A stretch of 64,000 bases of DNA, taken from assembly GCF_004331415.1 (NCBI RefSeq), contig NZ_SJOP01000006.1:1-64000 (forward strand), written 5' to 3'. A program made the position numbers and the translations under genes. Positions within the stretch are counted from its first letter, which is position 1. Every line of letters starts with the position of its first letter. The notes under the pieces were generated by a model. It was not told where the DNA came from. It made no database searches and was given only the letters and a program-made list of their open reading frames with translations. Below are positions 29,988-40,465 of this stretch, in pieces. The stretch is from Kosakonia quasisacchari. Lineage in GTDB: Bacteria; Pseudomonadota; Gammaproteobacteria; Enterobacterales; Enterobacteriaceae.

Positions 29988-30902
29988 TTATTGTTCGTAA
30001 CGGAAACGGAACTTTTCCTGTTCGCTGGCCGCTTTTGCCAGGATCCACTGACGAAAGGCGGCTATTTTACCCAGTTCTGCCTGGCTGTCATGACAAACCA
30101 GATAAAACGCGTTCTTGCTGACCAGAACATCATTAAATGGGCAGACCAGACGGCCTGCCTCAATTTCGGACTGTGCCATTACGTTGTTGGCCAGCGCGAC
30201 CCCTTGTCCGTGGATAGCTGCCTGCAGCACCATTGAGCTGTGGCTGAAAATAGGTCCCTGCTGAACGTTAAGATTAAGACCTAACTGGCGCGTATAAGTT
30301 TGCCAGTCGCGACGAGAAGCGTCATGGAGTAAGGTGTGATGCGCCAGATCTGCTGGTGTTTTCAATGCCTTATCGCCGGTGAGTAATAATGGGGAACACA
30401 CCGGTAGCAAGTATTCTGCGTACAATTTTTCAACACGCAGCCCAGGCCAGTTGCCGCGTCCGTAAAAAATCGCCACGTCGACATCGTCCGCCAGTTTGTC
30501 CTCTTCCCGGTCAACCGCCTGAATGCGCACGTCGATTCCCGGATAAGCTGAGTTAAAGCTGGAGAGTCTCGGCACCAACCATTGAATGGCAAAACTGGGC
30601 AATAAACTCACCGTTAGCGCGCCTTTTGCACTGCGTGCTTGTAGTTTGCGGGTGGCCTCATTGAGCTGGGAAAATATCTCTTTGATATCCTGAAAATAAC
30701 TCTGACCTTCCTCGGTAAGCAGCAGCGAACGGTTGCGTCGACGGAACAGTTTCAGGCCGAGAAAATCCTCGAGAGACTTGATTTGGTGGCTTACTGCGGC
30801 CTGCGTCACAAAAAGCTCATCGGCGGCACGAGTAAAACTCAGATGACGGGCAGCGGCATCAAAAACACGTAATGCATTGAGTGGTGGTAATCGCTTGGAC
30901 AT
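29988..30902 (-). CDS. gcvA: LysR-type glycine cleavage regulator GcvA
   Basis: The start MSKRLPPLNALRVFD at 30902 gives 304 residues. The winged helix-turn-helix includes LSFTRAADELFVTQAAVSHQ. GcvA activates the gcvTHP operon and the divergent small RNA GcvB when glycine is high, with GcvR as antagonist. The gene ends in the E. coli-like FRFRYEQ. Its promoter shares the 128-bp space with gcvB. Confidence 0.97.
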   Translation of the reverse strand: MSKRLPPLNALRVFDAAARHLSFTRAADELFVTQAAVSHQIKSLEDFLGLKLFRRRNRSLLLTEEGQSYFQDIKEIFSQLNEATRKLQARSAKGALTVSLLPSFAIQWLVPRLSSFNSAYPGIDVRIQAVDREEDKLADDVDVAIFYGRGNWPGLRVEKLYAEYLLPVCSPLLLTGDKALKTPADLAHHTLLHDASRRDWQTYTRQLGLNLNVQQGPIFSHSSMVLQAAIHGQGVALANNVMAQSEIEAGRLVCPFNDVLVSKNAFYLVCHDSQAELGKIAAFRQWILAKAASEQEKFRFRYEQ

Positions 30903-30995
30903 GGTTATCAGGCTTAGATGTAAAGGCAAATTAACAAACAGGAAACAGTGTTTAACCTATTAGTTTTTTTTATCTGAGCCATTATAAATTGTCCG

Positions 30996-31024
30996 TTGAG
31001 CTTCTACCAGCAAATACCTATAGT
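30996..31024 (+). promoter_or_regulatory. gcvB promoter
   Basis: TTGAGC (30996-31001) and TATAGT (31019-31024) are 17 bases apart and place the start 7 bases later at 31031, the first base of the conserved RNA. GcvA sites are expected upstream. Confidence 0.85.
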
Positions 31025-31030
31025 GGCGGC

Positions 31031-31239
31031 ACTTCCTGAGCCGGAACGAGAAGCTTTTTTTGGAATGCGTGTTCTGAAGGGCTTTTGGCTTACGGTTGTG
31101 ATGTTGTGTTGTTGTGTTTGCAATTTGGTCTGCTATTCAGACCCCGGTAGCAACGCTACCCCTTTTTCACTTCCTGTACATTTACCCTGTCTGTCCATAG
31201 TGATTAATGTAGCACCGCAAGATTGCGGTGCTTTTTTTT
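31031..31239 (+). ncRNA. gcvB: GcvB small regulatory RNA
   Basis: About 209 bases, divergent from gcvA, match the E. coli RNA as I remember it. The 5' end is ACTTCCTGAGCCGGAACGA. The GU-rich R1 seed (around 31095-31122) reads GTTGTGATGTTGTGTTGTTG. A CACTTCCTGTACATTTACCC segment and a strong terminator complete it. With Hfq the RNA represses many amino acid and peptide transporter mRNAs. Loop bases near 31055-31080 and 31141-31165 differ from E. coli while the seeds are kept. Confidence 0.96.
31211..31239 (+). terminator. gcvB intrinsic terminator
   Basis: AGCACCGC and GCGGTGCT pair around AAGATT and are followed by eight T residues (31232-31239). Confidence 0.95.
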
Positions 31240-31253
31240 GCCTGAAATCAGGG

Positions 31254-31481
31254 TTATTTCTCCAGCGCGACCATCTCTTTGACGTCGGTACGGTTGATCT
31301 GTTGCTCATTACCGTTGGCGTCTTTATAAGAGATCATGCCGGTCTGATCGTCGGTTTTCGGTTTACCTTCCGAAATAATCGTACGACCGTCGTTGGTATG
31401 TAACGCATAGTTCGGGCTGGAACAGGCGCTCAGGGCAAAAGCAAAAGCACATGCAGAAATAATTGCGGCAGCCTTTTTCAT
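31254..31481 (-). CDS. ygdI: YgdI small lipoprotein
   Basis: This 75-residue protein has a lipobox LSAC (Cys20), then a single SH3-like YgdI/YgdR domain (YALHTNDGRTI, GMISYKDANG). It is paralogous to ygdR at 59268-59486. Its function is unknown. It is convergent with gcvB. Confidence 0.93.
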   Translation of the reverse strand: MKKAAAIISACAFAFALSACSSPNYALHTNDGRTIISEGKPKTDDQTGMISYKDANGNEQQINRTDVKEMVALEK

Positions 31482-31673
31482 CTTCTTCTCCTTCTGGCAA
31501 TTAATGCTGTGAAATACTCTTCGTGGAAGAGTCTCGAACGATTAACTAACACTATTCAGCATAACCTGCTTACTGAACTCTGCCAGGACAAACAGACAAT
31601 TCCGATGGTTATCAACTGCCTTGCTACGACCGAAAAATTGCGCGACGATCTTGGTAATTAGATGAGGAATCGC

Positions 31674-32882
31674 ATGAACGCATTTAACCCAGCGCACTTT
31701 CGCGCGCAGTTTCCGGCGCTTGCCGATGCGGGCGTCTATCTCGACAGCGCCGCCACAGCTCTGAAGCCGCAAGCCGTGATTGACGCCACGCAACAGTTCT
31801 ACAGCCTGAGCGCTGGCAACGTGCATCGCAGCCAGTTCGCGCAGGCGCAGCAGCTCACCGCCCGCTATGAAGCCGCGCGCGAACAGGTTGCCGCCCTGCT
31901 AAACGCGCCGTCCGGGAAAAATATCGTCTGGACGCGCGGCACCACTGAAGCCATCAATATGGTCGCGCAATGCTACGCTCGCCCGCGTCTGCAAGCCGGG
32001 GATGAAATCCTCGTCAGTGAAGCGGAACACCACGCGAACCTGGTGCCGTGGCTGATGGTCGCGCAGCAAACGGGCGCAAAAGTGGTGAAATTACCGCTGG
32101 GTGTCGATCACCTGCCGGATATCGCGCAATTACCGCAGTTAATTACCCCGCGTAGCCGGATTCTGGCGCTCGGACAGATGTCCAACGTCACTGGCGGCTG
32201 CCCGGATCTGGAACGCGCCATTACCCTGGCACATGCAGCAGGCATGGTCGTGGTGGTCGACGGCGCACAAGGCGTGGTGCATTTCCCGGCGAACGTTCAG
32301 CGTCTGGATATCGACTTCTACGCCTTCTCCGGCCATAAGTTGTATGGACCAAACGGCATCGGTGCGCTGTATGGCAAAGCGGAACTGCTCAATGAAATGA
32401 CACCGTGGCTCGGTGGCGGCAAGATGATTACCGAAGTGACGTTTGATGGATTCACCACGCAACCGGTGCCGTACAAACTGGAAGCCGGGACGCCTAACGT
32501 CGCGGGGGTGATTGGTTTAAGCGCCGCGCTCGAGTGGCTGGATACGCTGGATATCGTCCAGGCGGAGAGCTACAGCCGTGGGTTAGCCACGCTTGCAGAG
32601 GAGCAACTGGCGCAGCGCCCGGGTTTCCGCTCGTTCCGCTGCCAGGATTCCAGCCTGTTAGCTTTCGATTTTGACGGTATTCACCATAGCGATATGGTGA
32701 CGCTACTTGCCGGCTACGGCATCGCGCTGCGTGCCGGTCAACACTGCGCTCAGCCGTTGCTGGCGGCGCTGGGTGTCAATGGTACGCTGCGCGCTTCATT
32801 TGCCCCTTATAATACGCAACACGATGTTGATGCGCTGATCAGTGCCGTTGATCGCGCGCTCGACATTCTGGGGGATGCATGA
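31674..32882 (+). CDS. csdA: Cysteine desulfurase CsdA
   Basis: This 402-residue PLP enzyme releases sulfur from cysteine (or cysteine sulfinate). The PLP lysine lies in [10 protein letters not shown] and the persulfide cysteine in RAGQHCAQP. The start is ATG 31674 behind GAGGA; the frame opens four codons earlier. It passes sulfur to CsdE, whose ATG overlaps the csdA stop (ATGA). A perfect inverted repeat ACTCTTC-GTG-GAAGAGT lies upstream at 31516-31532. Confidence 0.97.
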   Translation: MNAFNPAHFRAQFPALADAGVYLDSAATALKPQAVIDATQQFYSLSAGNVHRSQFAQAQQLTARYEAAREQVAALLNAPSGKNIVWTRGTTEAINMVAQCYARPRLQAGDEILVSEAEHHANLVPWLMVAQQTGAKVVKLPLGVDHLPDIAQLPQLITPRSRILALGQMSNVTGGCPDLERAITLAHAAGMVVVVDGAQGVVHFPANVQRLDIDFYAFSGHKLYGPNGIGALYGKAELLNEMTPWLGGGKMITEVTFDGFTTQPVPYKLEAGTPNVAGVIGLSAALEWLDTLDIVQAESYSRGLATLAEEQLAQRPGFRSFRCQDSSLLAFDFDGIHHSDMVTLLAGYGIALRAGQHCAQPLLAALGVNGTLRASFAPYNTQHDVDALISAVDRALDILGDA

Positions 32883-33328
32883 CCAGCCCTGCTTTTGCCG
32901 GACATCCGTTCGGCACGGTAGTAACCGAAGAGACACTGCGCCAGACATTTGTCGCACTCAATCAGTGGGAAGAGAAGTATCGCCAGTTGATCCTGCTTGG
33001 TAAGCAGTTACCCGCAGCAACGGATGAATTAAAAGCGCAGGCGCGGGAAATTCCCGGCTGCGAAAACCGTGTCTGGCTGGGCTCCACGCTCAGCGCGAAC
33101 GGGAAAATGCACTTTTTTGGCGACAGTGAAGGCCGCATCGTACGCGGGTTGCTGGCGGTTCTGCTGACCGCCGTAGAAGGAAAATCCCCGGAAACGCTGG
33201 TGAATCACGATCCACTGGCGCTGTTTGATGAGTTGGGGTTACGCACCCAGCTTAGCGCATCGCGTAGCCAGGGGCTGGCGGCGCTGGCGGCCGCCGTGCA
33301 GGATGCAGCCCGTCAGGCGCTGGCCTGA
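32879..33328 (+). CDS. csdE: Sulfur acceptor CsdE
   Basis: This 149-residue SufE-like protein has its acceptor cysteine in [12 protein letters not shown]. It boosts CsdA activity and hands sulfur on, including toward TcdA, encoded next on the other strand. Its 3' end overlaps the tcdA 3' end by 16 bases in antisense. Confidence 0.96.
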   Translation: MTSPAFAGHPFGTVVTEETLRQTFVALNQWEEKYRQLILLGKQLPAATDELKAQAREIPGCENRVWLGSTLSANGKMHFFGDSEGRIVRGLLAVLLTAVEGKSPETLVNHDPLALFDELGLRTQLSASRSQGLAALAAAVQDAARQALA

Positions 33329-34125
33329 CGCTCCGCTTTCGCCATCAGTTTTTTCAGCGCATGGGAGACCGCGATAAATCCAAACGTCGCGGTTACCATC
33401 GTCGCCGCACCGAAACCGGCAGCACAATCCATACGTTTTGGCCCTTCCGCCGTGCTTTTCATTGCGCACACGGAGCCGTCAGCCTGCGGGTAAACCAGCG
33501 CTTCAGTGGAAAATACGCAATCCACGCCCAGCTTACCTTTGCTGTTTTTGATCACGCCAAAATCGCTTTTTAACCGCTCGCGCAGTTTCGCCGCCAGCGG
33601 ATCCTGAATGGTTTTCGCCAGATCGCTCACCTGGATCTGGGTCGGATCAATCTGCCCACCCGCGCCGCCGGTCGTCACCAGCGGGATCTTATTGCGTCGG
33701 CAATAAGCAATGAGCGCTGCTTTTGGGCGCACACTGTCAATGGCGTCAATCACATAGCTGTAATCACGGTTCATCAACTGTGCAACGTTATCGGCAGTGA
33801 CAAAATCATCGACCACCGTCACCAGGCACTCCGGGTTTATCTGGCGAATACGCTCCGCCATCACCTCGGCTTTTGCTAGCCCCACATTTTCACGCAGGGC
33901 GTGGATTTGCCGGTTGGTGTTCGTGACGCAGACATCATCCATATCAATCAGCGTGATCGCGCCAATGCCGGTACGCGCCAGCGCTTCTGCCGCCCACGAA
34001 CCGACACCGCCAATGCCCACCACACAGATATGCGCGTCGGCAAACCATTGCAGCGCTTTTTCACCATACAACCGCGCGGTGCCGCCAAAGCGCTGGCGCC
34101 AGGCGTCACTGATTACTGCTGACAT
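33313..34125 (-). CDS. tcdA: tRNA threonylcarbamoyladenosine dehydratase TcdA (CsdL)
   Basis: This 270-residue E1-like protein uses ATP to cyclise t6A37 of tRNA to ct6A. The Rossmann motif [15 protein letters not shown], the [13 protein letters not shown] acidic loop and a C-terminal cysteine region ([16 protein letters not shown]) are present. The start MSAVISDAW at 34125 matches E. coli. Its neighbours CsdA and CsdE are functional partners. Confidence 0.96.
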   Translation of the reverse strand: MSAVISDAWRQRFGGTARLYGEKALQWFADAHICVVGIGGVGSWAAEALARTGIGAITLIDMDDVCVTNTNRQIHALRENVGLAKAEVMAERIRQINPECLVTVVDDFVTADNVAQLMNRDYSYVIDAIDSVRPKAALIAYCRRNKIPLVTTGGAGGQIDPTQIQVSDLAKTIQDPLAAKLRERLKSDFGVIKNSKGKLGVDCVFSTEALVYPQADGSVCAMKSTAEGPKRMDCAAGFGAATMVTATFGFIAVSHALKKLMAKAERQASA

Positions 34126-34153
34126 AAACAAACCTCAAGATGAAACGAAAGCT

Positions 34154-34175
34154 CCTCTTCCGGGTCCGGAAGAGG
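34154..34175 (-). terminator. Hairpin after mltA
   Basis: CCTCTTCCGG (34154-34163) and CCGGAAGAGG (34166-34175) form a 10-bp stem. On the minus strand TTTCG follows it, so it can end mltA transcription. Confidence 0.65.
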
Positions 34176-34191
34176 GGCGAGTGTAGCATAC

Positions 34192-35298
34192 TCAACCACT
34201 GAACACGCCGCCGCCAGCGCCGGTTCCGGGGGCGTTTTTCAACACCCATACGCGGCCATAATGGTTGTACCATCCGGCGCGGTGACCCGCATCCGGGCCA
34301 ATGCCCTGATAAATATCGAAGTGCTGGCCTTTGATTGCGCCGCCGACATCCAGCGCCACCATCAGGCGCAGTTCATATTTGCCATTGAACTTGCCGTTGT
34401 TATCCAGTTGCGGCACTTCTGCCAGCAACGTCGTGCCCGGCGGAATAATCGACCGGTCGGAAGCGACAGAAGCACGGCCAATCAGCGGCACAGCACTGGC
34501 TCCTTTTACCGGTGCCCAGGATTGCGGCTTAAAGAAGACGAATGACGCATTCTCTTCCAGCAACGCGCGGACTTCCGATTCGCTATGTTTTTCGCCCCAT
34601 TCACGAATCGCCTGCATCGACATATCTTCACGCTTCACTTCCCCCCGGTCGATCAGCACTTTGCCGATACTGCGATAAGCGTGACCGTTTTTCCCTGCAT
34701 AGCTGAAGAAGTTAAGTGGGCTGCCGTCGCCAAAATCGATATAGCCGCTGCCCTGCACATCCATAATAAAGTTGTCCATCAGCGAGTTGCTGTACGCCAG
34801 CACATAGCTGTCGCTGAGCGCGCCGGCGTAAATTTCCGCGCGGGACGGCAGACGACCACGTTTAGACGGCATACGGTAAATCGGGTACTGAAATTCGCCC
34901 TGGCGTGTATGGCGCGCCTGCACGACCGGCGTGTAGTAACCGGTGAATTGCACGTTGCCATAGTTGTCGGTGCCTTCCATTTGCCAGGCGTCGAGACCGT
35001 ACTGGCGTAAATTACGCGTATCGCCACCGGACATCAGCCACGACTGAATCGCGTTATACACACCGCTCTGGCTGCCGTAGAGGCGCGGTGAGGCGCTGCG
35101 AATTTGATTGACCTGCTCGGAGAAGTCTCCGGCATTGATTGGCGCACCTACGGCGTCAGGTTGATTGACCAGGGAAAAAGGCTGGGAAAATTTTCCGTCT
35201 TTATACTGTTGACCGCGATCGGTCGGTTTTGAAGAGCAGGCCGCGAGAATTGCCACCATTGCGCCTGTGAGTGCGAACTTAACCCAACGTCCTTTCAT
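34192..35298 (-). CDS. mltA: Membrane-bound lytic murein transglycosylase A
   Basis: This 368-residue outer-membrane lipoprotein has a lipobox LAAC (Cys21). It cleaves the glycan strands of peptidoglycan, leaving 1,6-anhydro ends. The MltA barrel core and the C-terminal 3D domain (VALDVGGAIKGQHFDIYQG) with catalytic aspartates are intact. It is three residues longer than E. coli MltA. Confidence 0.96.
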   Translation of the reverse strand: MKGRWVKFALTGAMVAILAACSSKPTDRGQQYKDGKFSQPFSLVNQPDAVGAPINAGDFSEQVNQIRSASPRLYGSQSGVYNAIQSWLMSGGDTRNLRQYGLDAWQMEGTDNYGNVQFTGYYTPVVQARHTRQGEFQYPIYRMPSKRGRLPSRAEIYAGALSDSYVLAYSNSLMDNFIMDVQGSGYIDFGDGSPLNFFSYAGKNGHAYRSIGKVLIDRGEVKREDMSMQAIREWGEKHSESEVRALLEENASFVFFKPQSWAPVKGASAVPLIGRASVASDRSIIPPGTTLLAEVPQLDNNGKFNGKYELRLMVALDVGGAIKGQHFDIYQGIGPDAGHRAGWYNHYGRVWVLKNAPGTGAGGGVFSG

Positions 35299-35463
35299 TA
35301 TCTCTCATCTTCTGATTAACCCGGAGCGGGGTGAAGATAACAAACCCCACCCGCTAATGAAATGCGCCAGCACTACTCGGCGCTAATTTAGTGCAAAAAA
35401 TAAACGGATTGTATTGTTTTTACACATAATCCCGTCAATTATGCGATCCACGCAAAAAAAAGG

Positions 35464-35491
35464 TTGCATCAATACGTTTGCAGAGTATAGT
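35464..35491 (+). promoter_or_regulatory. Promoter of the initiator tRNA genes
   Basis: TTGCAT (35464-35469) and TATAGT (35486-35491) are 16 bases apart, followed by a GC-rich discriminator GCGC typical of stringently controlled RNA promoters, 13 bases before the first tRNA. Confidence 0.75.
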
Positions 35492-35504
35492 GCGCATCCA
35501 CGGA

Positions 35505-35581
<77 letters not shown>

Positions 35582-35632
35582 ATTAAAATGTGAAGAAAAA
35601 AGTTTACATGATGGAAGTGTAAACAAGACGGA

Positions 35633-35709
<77 letters not shown>

Positions 35710-35716
35710 ACACAAT

Positions 35717-35740
35717 AAACACCTTAACGGGTGTTTTTTT
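35717..35740 (+). terminator. tRNA operon terminator
   Basis: AAACACC (35717-35723) pairs with GGTGTTT (35730-35736) and is followed by further T residues. Confidence 0.85.
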
Positions 35741-35787
35741 GTTTCTGCGGTTCGCAAAAGAAAATGGCGCTTCTCAGCGCCATTCTG

Positions 35788-37041
35788 TTATCCCCTTCTC
35801 GCCAGCGTCGCGCCATCCGAGAAGTAGGCTTTAATCCCTGCCAGAATCGACTCTGCCACTTCCTGCTGGAATTTCGCCGTCTTCAGCTTACGCTCCTCTT
35901 CCACGTTACTGATAAACGCGGTTTCCACCAGAATCGACGGAATATCCGGCGCTTTCAGCACCGCGAAGCCGGCCTGCTCAACCTGATTTTTATGCAGGTT
36001 ATTGATATTCCCGAGCCTGTTAAGCACCGCTTTGCCAAACTTCAGGCTGTCATTAATCGTTAACGACTGCACCATATCGAACATGGTGTGATCCAGATAA
36101 CGATCGCCGCTCTTGCTCACCCCACCGATTAAGTCCGACGCGTTCTGCGTTTCCGCCAGATATTTCGCTGCGGTACTGGTCGCCCCTTTCGTCGACAACG
36201 CAAAAACGGAAGAACCGCTCGGCTGGCGGCTGCTGAAAGCATCAGCGTGAATCGACACAAACAGGTCAGCGCGCTGTTTTTGCGCCTTGGCAACGCGCAC
36301 TTTCAACGGAATAAATACATCCTCGTTGCGCGTCATATAGGATTTCATATTGCTCTCTTTCTCGATCAGCGCATGCAGCCGACGCGCGATTTGCAGCACC
36401 ACATCTTTTTCTCGGGTACGATATTTCCCCATCGCCCCCGGATCTTCACCGCCGTGGCCAGGATCGAGCATGATCACGATTGGCCTGTCACGTCCGGCTT
36501 TCCCCGGCTTCGGGCCACTCTCTGCGGGCGGCACCTGCTGCTCAAGATCGCCTTTGTTGTACTCTTCAAGCAGCGCCAGCAGCGGGTCCTGCACATCTTT
36601 CGCATTCGCCGGGTAGAGATCCATCACCAGTCGCTCTTTAAAACCGGCCACCGGTGCCAGCGCAAACAGCTGCGGCTTCACGTCCTGCTTAAGCTCAAAC
36701 ACCATGCGCACCGTCTGTGGATCGAACTGCCCCACTCGCGCGGATTTGATATAAGGATCGTCGCCACGGATCTGTGCGCCCATGCCTTTTAACACGGAGT
36801 TAAGATGCACACCTTCGAGATCCACCACCAGCCGGTCGGGGTTACTCAACGCGAACTGCTTATATTTGACGACATGGTTCGATTCCACCGTCACGCGCGT
36901 ATAGCTTGACGCTGGCCAGACGCGAACCGCCACCACCTGGCTGACTGCAGCCAAACCAATTTGGCTCACGCTTAATAACCACATGGCCCCCGCACCTTTT
37001 AAAAATCGGCGGCGGCTCAGCGCTGATTGACTTCCTGACAT
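35788..37041 (-). CDS. amiC: N-acetylmuramoyl-L-alanine amidase AmiC
   Basis: The start at 37041 (GGGAGAA upstream) gives 417 residues, the E. coli length. A twin-arginine signal (SRRRFLKG) sends the folded enzyme to the periplasm. An AMIN domain targets it to the septum, and the Amidase_3 domain has zinc-site motifs [18 protein letters not shown] and VETAFISN. It splits septal peptidoglycan when activated by NlpD, encoded at 16896-18020. Confidence 0.97.
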   Translation of the reverse strand: MSGSQSALSRRRFLKGAGAMWLLSVSQIGLAAVSQVVAVRVWPASSYTRVTVESNHVVKYKQFALSNPDRLVVDLEGVHLNSVLKGMGAQIRGDDPYIKSARVGQFDPQTVRMVFELKQDVKPQLFALAPVAGFKERLVMDLYPANAKDVQDPLLALLEEYNKGDLEQQVPPAESGPKPGKAGRDRPIVIMLDPGHGGEDPGAMGKYRTREKDVVLQIARRLHALIEKESNMKSYMTRNEDVFIPLKVRVAKAQKQRADLFVSIHADAFSSRQPSGSSVFALSTKGATSTAAKYLAETQNASDLIGGVSKSGDRYLDHTMFDMVQSLTINDSLKFGKAVLNRLGNINNLHKNQVEQAGFAVLKAPDIPSILVETAFISNVEEERKLKTAKFQQEVAESILAGIKAYFSDGATLARRG

Positions 37042-37218
37042 GCTTCTCCCGAGCAATTTTTAAATACGTAATAATATTCGTCAAAATTGACCGAAAACTT
37101 TAACGAATGATGCATAAACTGTCATCTATTAAAGGGTAAACATATGTCTGCCCGCGGGCTGCGACGAGGAACATTTGTTACGCGACACCAAAATTTGCAC
37201 TTGCACGCGACGGCAGAA

Positions 37219-37257
37219 AAGAATAAAAATACACAATTTACGAATAATCATGCATTG
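37219..37257 (+). promoter_or_regulatory. Tandem ARG boxes before argA
   Basis: Two ArgR operator-like blocks lie 11-49 bases before the argA GTG: AAGAATAAAAATACACAA (37219-37236) and ACGAATAATCATGCATTG (37240-37257). The paired spacing and GAAT/CAT ends fit ArgR repression by arginine, as in E. coli. Confidence 0.75.
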
Positions 37258-37267
37258 AGGACAGGCC

Positions 37268-38599
37268 GTGGTAAAAGAGCGTAGAACCGAACTGGTGCAG
37301 GGATTTCGCCACTCCGTTCCCTATATTAATGCCCACCGTGGCAAGACGTTTGTCATTATGCTCGGCGGTGAAGCCATTGAGCATGAGAACTTTTCCAGTA
37401 TTGTCAATGACATCGGCCTACTGCATAGCCTCGGTATCCGGCTGGTAGTGGTTTACGGCGCGCGTCCGCAGATAGACGCCAATCTCGCCGAACACAACCA
37501 CGAGCCGATTTACCACAAACATACCCGCGTTACCGACGCTAAAACGCTCGAACTGGTTAAGCAAGCCGCCGGGTTGTTGCAACTGGACATCACCGCACGT
37601 CTGTCGATGAGCCTCAACAATACCCCATTGCAAGGCGCGCATATTAATGTCGTTAGCGGTAATTTCATTATCTCTCAGCCGTTGGGCGTGGATGATGGTG
37701 TCGATTACTGCCACAGCGGCCGTATTCGTCGTATTGATGAAGAAGCGATTCACCGCCAACTCGCCAGCGGCGCGATTGTGCTGATGGGGCCGGTCGCGGT
37801 TTCGGTCACTGGCGAAAGTTTTAACCTGACCTCGGAAGAGATCGCCACTCAGCTTGCTATCAAACTGAAAGCAGAAAAGATGATCGGCTTTTGTTCGTCA
37901 CAAGGTGTGATGAACGATGAGGGCGATATTGTTTCTGAGCTGTTCCCGAATGAAGCGCAGGCGCGCGTCGAGACGCTGGAAGCGCGTGGCGATTACCACT
38001 CCGGCACCGTGCGTTTCCTGCGTGGCGCGGTCAAAGCTTGCCGTAGCGGTGTGCGCCGCAGCCATTTAATCAGCTACCAGGAAGATGGTGCGCTGTTGCA
38101 GGAACTCTTCTCGCGCGACGGGATCGGTACGCAAATTGTGATGGAGAGCGCCGAGCAGATCCGCCGCGCCACCATCAATGATATCGGCGGGATCCTGGAG
38201 CTTATCCGCCCGCTGGAACAGCAAGGGATCCTGGTGCGCCGCTCGCGCGAACAGCTTGAGATGGAGATCGACAAGTTCACGATTATCGAGCGCGATAACC
38301 TGACCATCGCCTGTGCGGCGCTTTATCCTTTCCCGGAAGAGAAAATCGGTGAAATGGCCTGCGTAGCGGTTCATCCTGATTACCGCAGTTCATCGCGCGG
38401 GGAAGTGCTGCTGGAGCGCATTGCGGCACAGGCAAGACAGATTGGTCTGAGCAAACTGTTTGTGCTGACCACCCGCAGCATTCACTGGTTCCAGGAGCGC
38501 GGTTTCACGCCTGTAGATATTGATTCTTTGCCGGAAACCAAAAAAGAGATGTACAACTACCAGCGCCGGTCAAAAGTGCTGATGGCCGATCTCACCTGA
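37268..38599 (+). CDS. argA: N-acetylglutamate synthase ArgA
   Basis: This 443-residue enzyme acetylates glutamate, the first step of arginine synthesis. It has an N-terminal amino-acid-kinase-like domain that binds the inhibitor arginine ([24 protein letters not shown]) and a C-terminal GNAT domain ([14 protein letters not shown]). The start is GTG 37268, as in E. coli; the next ATG lies far inside the conserved domain. Confidence 0.97.
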   Translation: MVKERRTELVQGFRHSVPYINAHRGKTFVIMLGGEAIEHENFSSIVNDIGLLHSLGIRLVVVYGARPQIDANLAEHNHEPIYHKHTRVTDAKTLELVKQAAGLLQLDITARLSMSLNNTPLQGAHINVVSGNFIISQPLGVDDGVDYCHSGRIRRIDEEAIHRQLASGAIVLMGPVAVSVTGESFNLTSEEIATQLAIKLKAEKMIGFCSSQGVMNDEGDIVSELFPNEAQARVETLEARGDYHSGTVRFLRGAVKACRSGVRRSHLISYQEDGALLQELFSRDGIGTQIVMESAEQIRRATINDIGGILELIRPLEQQGILVRRSREQLEMEIDKFTIIERDNLTIACAALYPFPEEKIGEMACVAVHPDYRSSSRGEVLLERIAAQARQIGLSKLFVLTTRSIHWFQERGFTPVDIDSLPETKKEMYNYQRRSKVLMADLT

Positions 38600-38605
38600 A
38601 CTTTC

Positions 38606-38631
38606 GCCCCCGCCTTCTGCGGGGGCTTTTT
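38606..38631. terminator. Terminator between convergent argA and recD
   Basis: GCCCCCGC (38606-38613) and GCGGGGGC (38619-38626) form an 8-bp GC stem with a five-base loop followed by five T residues that run into the recD stop codon. Confidence 0.9.
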
Positions 38632-40465
38632 ACATCCGCGAACGAAAGAGTGAATCCAGCCCGCTGCGCCGTTCAGTACGCGTTGCAATCGCCTGCCCCA
38701 GCACGCGTTCGTCGGCATACACCGACAAGCGATTACGGGCGCGGGTAATAGCGGTGTAAACCAGTTCACGCGTCACCACAGGCGCAATCTGTCCCGGCAG
38801 GATCAGCGCGGCATGATCAAACTCCGAACCCTGCGATTTATGTACTGTCATCGCCCACGCGGTATCATGCTCCGGCAAGCGGCTTGGCAACACCGGTTTG
38901 ATCTCGCCGTCCGGCATCGGGAACCAGACGCGGATCCCCTGCCCTTGATCCAGCGCGATACCGATATCGCCATTAAACAGCCCCAGTGCCGAGTCGTTAC
39001 GCGAAATCATCACCGGTCGCCCGTGATACCAGCGCGAATGTGCAAGGCGGGTAATGTGGTGCTGACGTACCAGCGCCAGTTCCAGCCGCTCATTCAGCCC
39101 GCCGACACCAAACGGCCCTTCACGCAAGGCGCAGAGCAGCTGGTATTCACCAAAGGCGGCAATCACAGCTTTCGGTTCGGCATGGCTTCGCACCAATGAG
39201 AGAAAGCGCGCATAACCCGCAAGCGCATCGTCAATCATGTCCTGGTACTCTTCCGCGCTGTGCAAAGGTTTACGCTCAATATCCGTAAAGCCCTGGCTGA
39301 ATACTGCTTGCATGGCGCGTTTATCGCCCCGATTGACAGCGGCGGCGAGTTGACCAATCCCAGAATCACTGCCAAAGCGGTAGCTTTTTTGCAGCAAACA
39401 GAGGCTGTCACGCAAGCTGCCCGCGTCGGCGATACCTTCGGGAACCGTTGCGCCGGTCAGACGCGACAATTGCGCCGCGCGTTCAGCGCTATACCCGGCA
39501 TTGACCCACGCGCAGATATCACCCAGCACCGCGCCCGCCTCCACCGAGGCCAGTTGATCGCGATCGCCAAGGAAAATCACCCGCGCCCGCGACGGCAGCG
39601 CATCGATTAATCGCGACATCATGGGTAAATCGATCATTGAGGCTTCGTCGACGACCAGCACATCCAGATGCAACGGATTGCCGGCGTGGTGACGCATTCG
39701 CTGGCTGCCGGGCTGCGCGCCAAGCAACCGGTGCAGCGTACTGGCTTCATCCGGCAACATCGCTTTTTGTCGTGCATCCAGTTGCAACTGGCGTAGCGCA
39801 CTGCCCAGCGATTCGGTCAGGCGCGCAGCGGCTTTCCCGGTTGGCGCGGCAAGGCAGATACGGCACTTGTCGCCGTCCACTATCTGTACCAGCGCCGCAA
39901 GCAGTTTTGCCACGGTCGTGGTTTTTCCGGTTCCTGGTCCACCGGAAATCACCGAAATCCGCCGGGTGAGCGCCACGGCGGCGGCCACTTTTTGCCAGTT
40001 GATTTCCGTTCCCGACGAGGATGGAAATAGCGTCTCCAGCGTCTGCGCCATTCGCGTTTCATCGACATCCTGCAGTGGCGCTTGTGCGGCAAAAAACGCG
40101 GCAACCCGCCGCTCATGACACCACATACGGTTCAGGTAGAGGCGAGAATCGGTGAGGATCATCGGCGTAGCGGCTTCACTTTCGCTCACGGCGGGCGAAC
40201 TCAGCAAGACGCTATCCCAGTCATCCGGATTGCCCGCGAGCGCAAATAACTCGCTAAACAGCGGCGAGTCATTACCGTATGTCTCAAGCGTAAGACGCGC
40301 GAGCGGCAGACATACGTGCCCTTCACCGGTATCGTGGCTCAGCAACGCTGCAGCCAGCATTACGCCAGGTTCCTGCTCCGTGGCGACCGTCAGCGCAAAC
40401 TGCACATCCAGCGCGCGCAGCAGCTTCTGCTCCACCGCTTCCTGTAGCAAACTTCGCATACTCAT
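38630..40465 (-). CDS. recD: RecBCD helicase subunit RecD
   Basis: This 611-residue 5'-3' helicase is the fast motor of RecBCD and controls the Chi response. Walker [11 protein letters not shown] lies near 175, with [12 protein letters not shown] (motif II), [12 protein letters not shown] (motif III) and [27 protein letters not shown] near the end. Its ATG overlaps the recB stop (ATGA at 40462-40465). A second ATG two codons later is also possible. It is three residues longer than E. coli RecD. Confidence 0.97.
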   Translation of the reverse strand: MSMRSLLQEAVEQKLLRALDVQFALTVATEQEPGVMLAAALLSHDTGEGHVCLPLARLTLETYGNDSPLFSELFALAGNPDDWDSVLLSSPAVSESEAATPMILTDSRLYLNRMWCHERRVAAFFAAQAPLQDVDETRMAQTLETLFPSSSGTEINWQKVAAAVALTRRISVISGGPGTGKTTTVAKLLAALVQIVDGDKCRICLAAPTGKAAARLTESLGSALRQLQLDARQKAMLPDEASTLHRLLGAQPGSQRMRHHAGNPLHLDVLVVDEASMIDLPMMSRLIDALPSRARVIFLGDRDQLASVEAGAVLGDICAWVNAGYSAERAAQLSRLTGATVPEGIADAGSLRDSLCLLQKSYRFGSDSGIGQLAAAVNRGDKRAMQAVFSQGFTDIERKPLHSAEEYQDMIDDALAGYARFLSLVRSHAEPKAVIAAFGEYQLLCALREGPFGVGGLNERLELALVRQHHITRLAHSRWYHGRPVMISRNDSALGLFNGDIGIALDQGQGIRVWFPMPDGEIKPVLPSRLPEHDTAWAMTVHKSQGSEFDHAALILPGQIAPVVTRELVYTAITRARNRLSVYADERVLGQAIATRTERRSGLDSLFRSRM

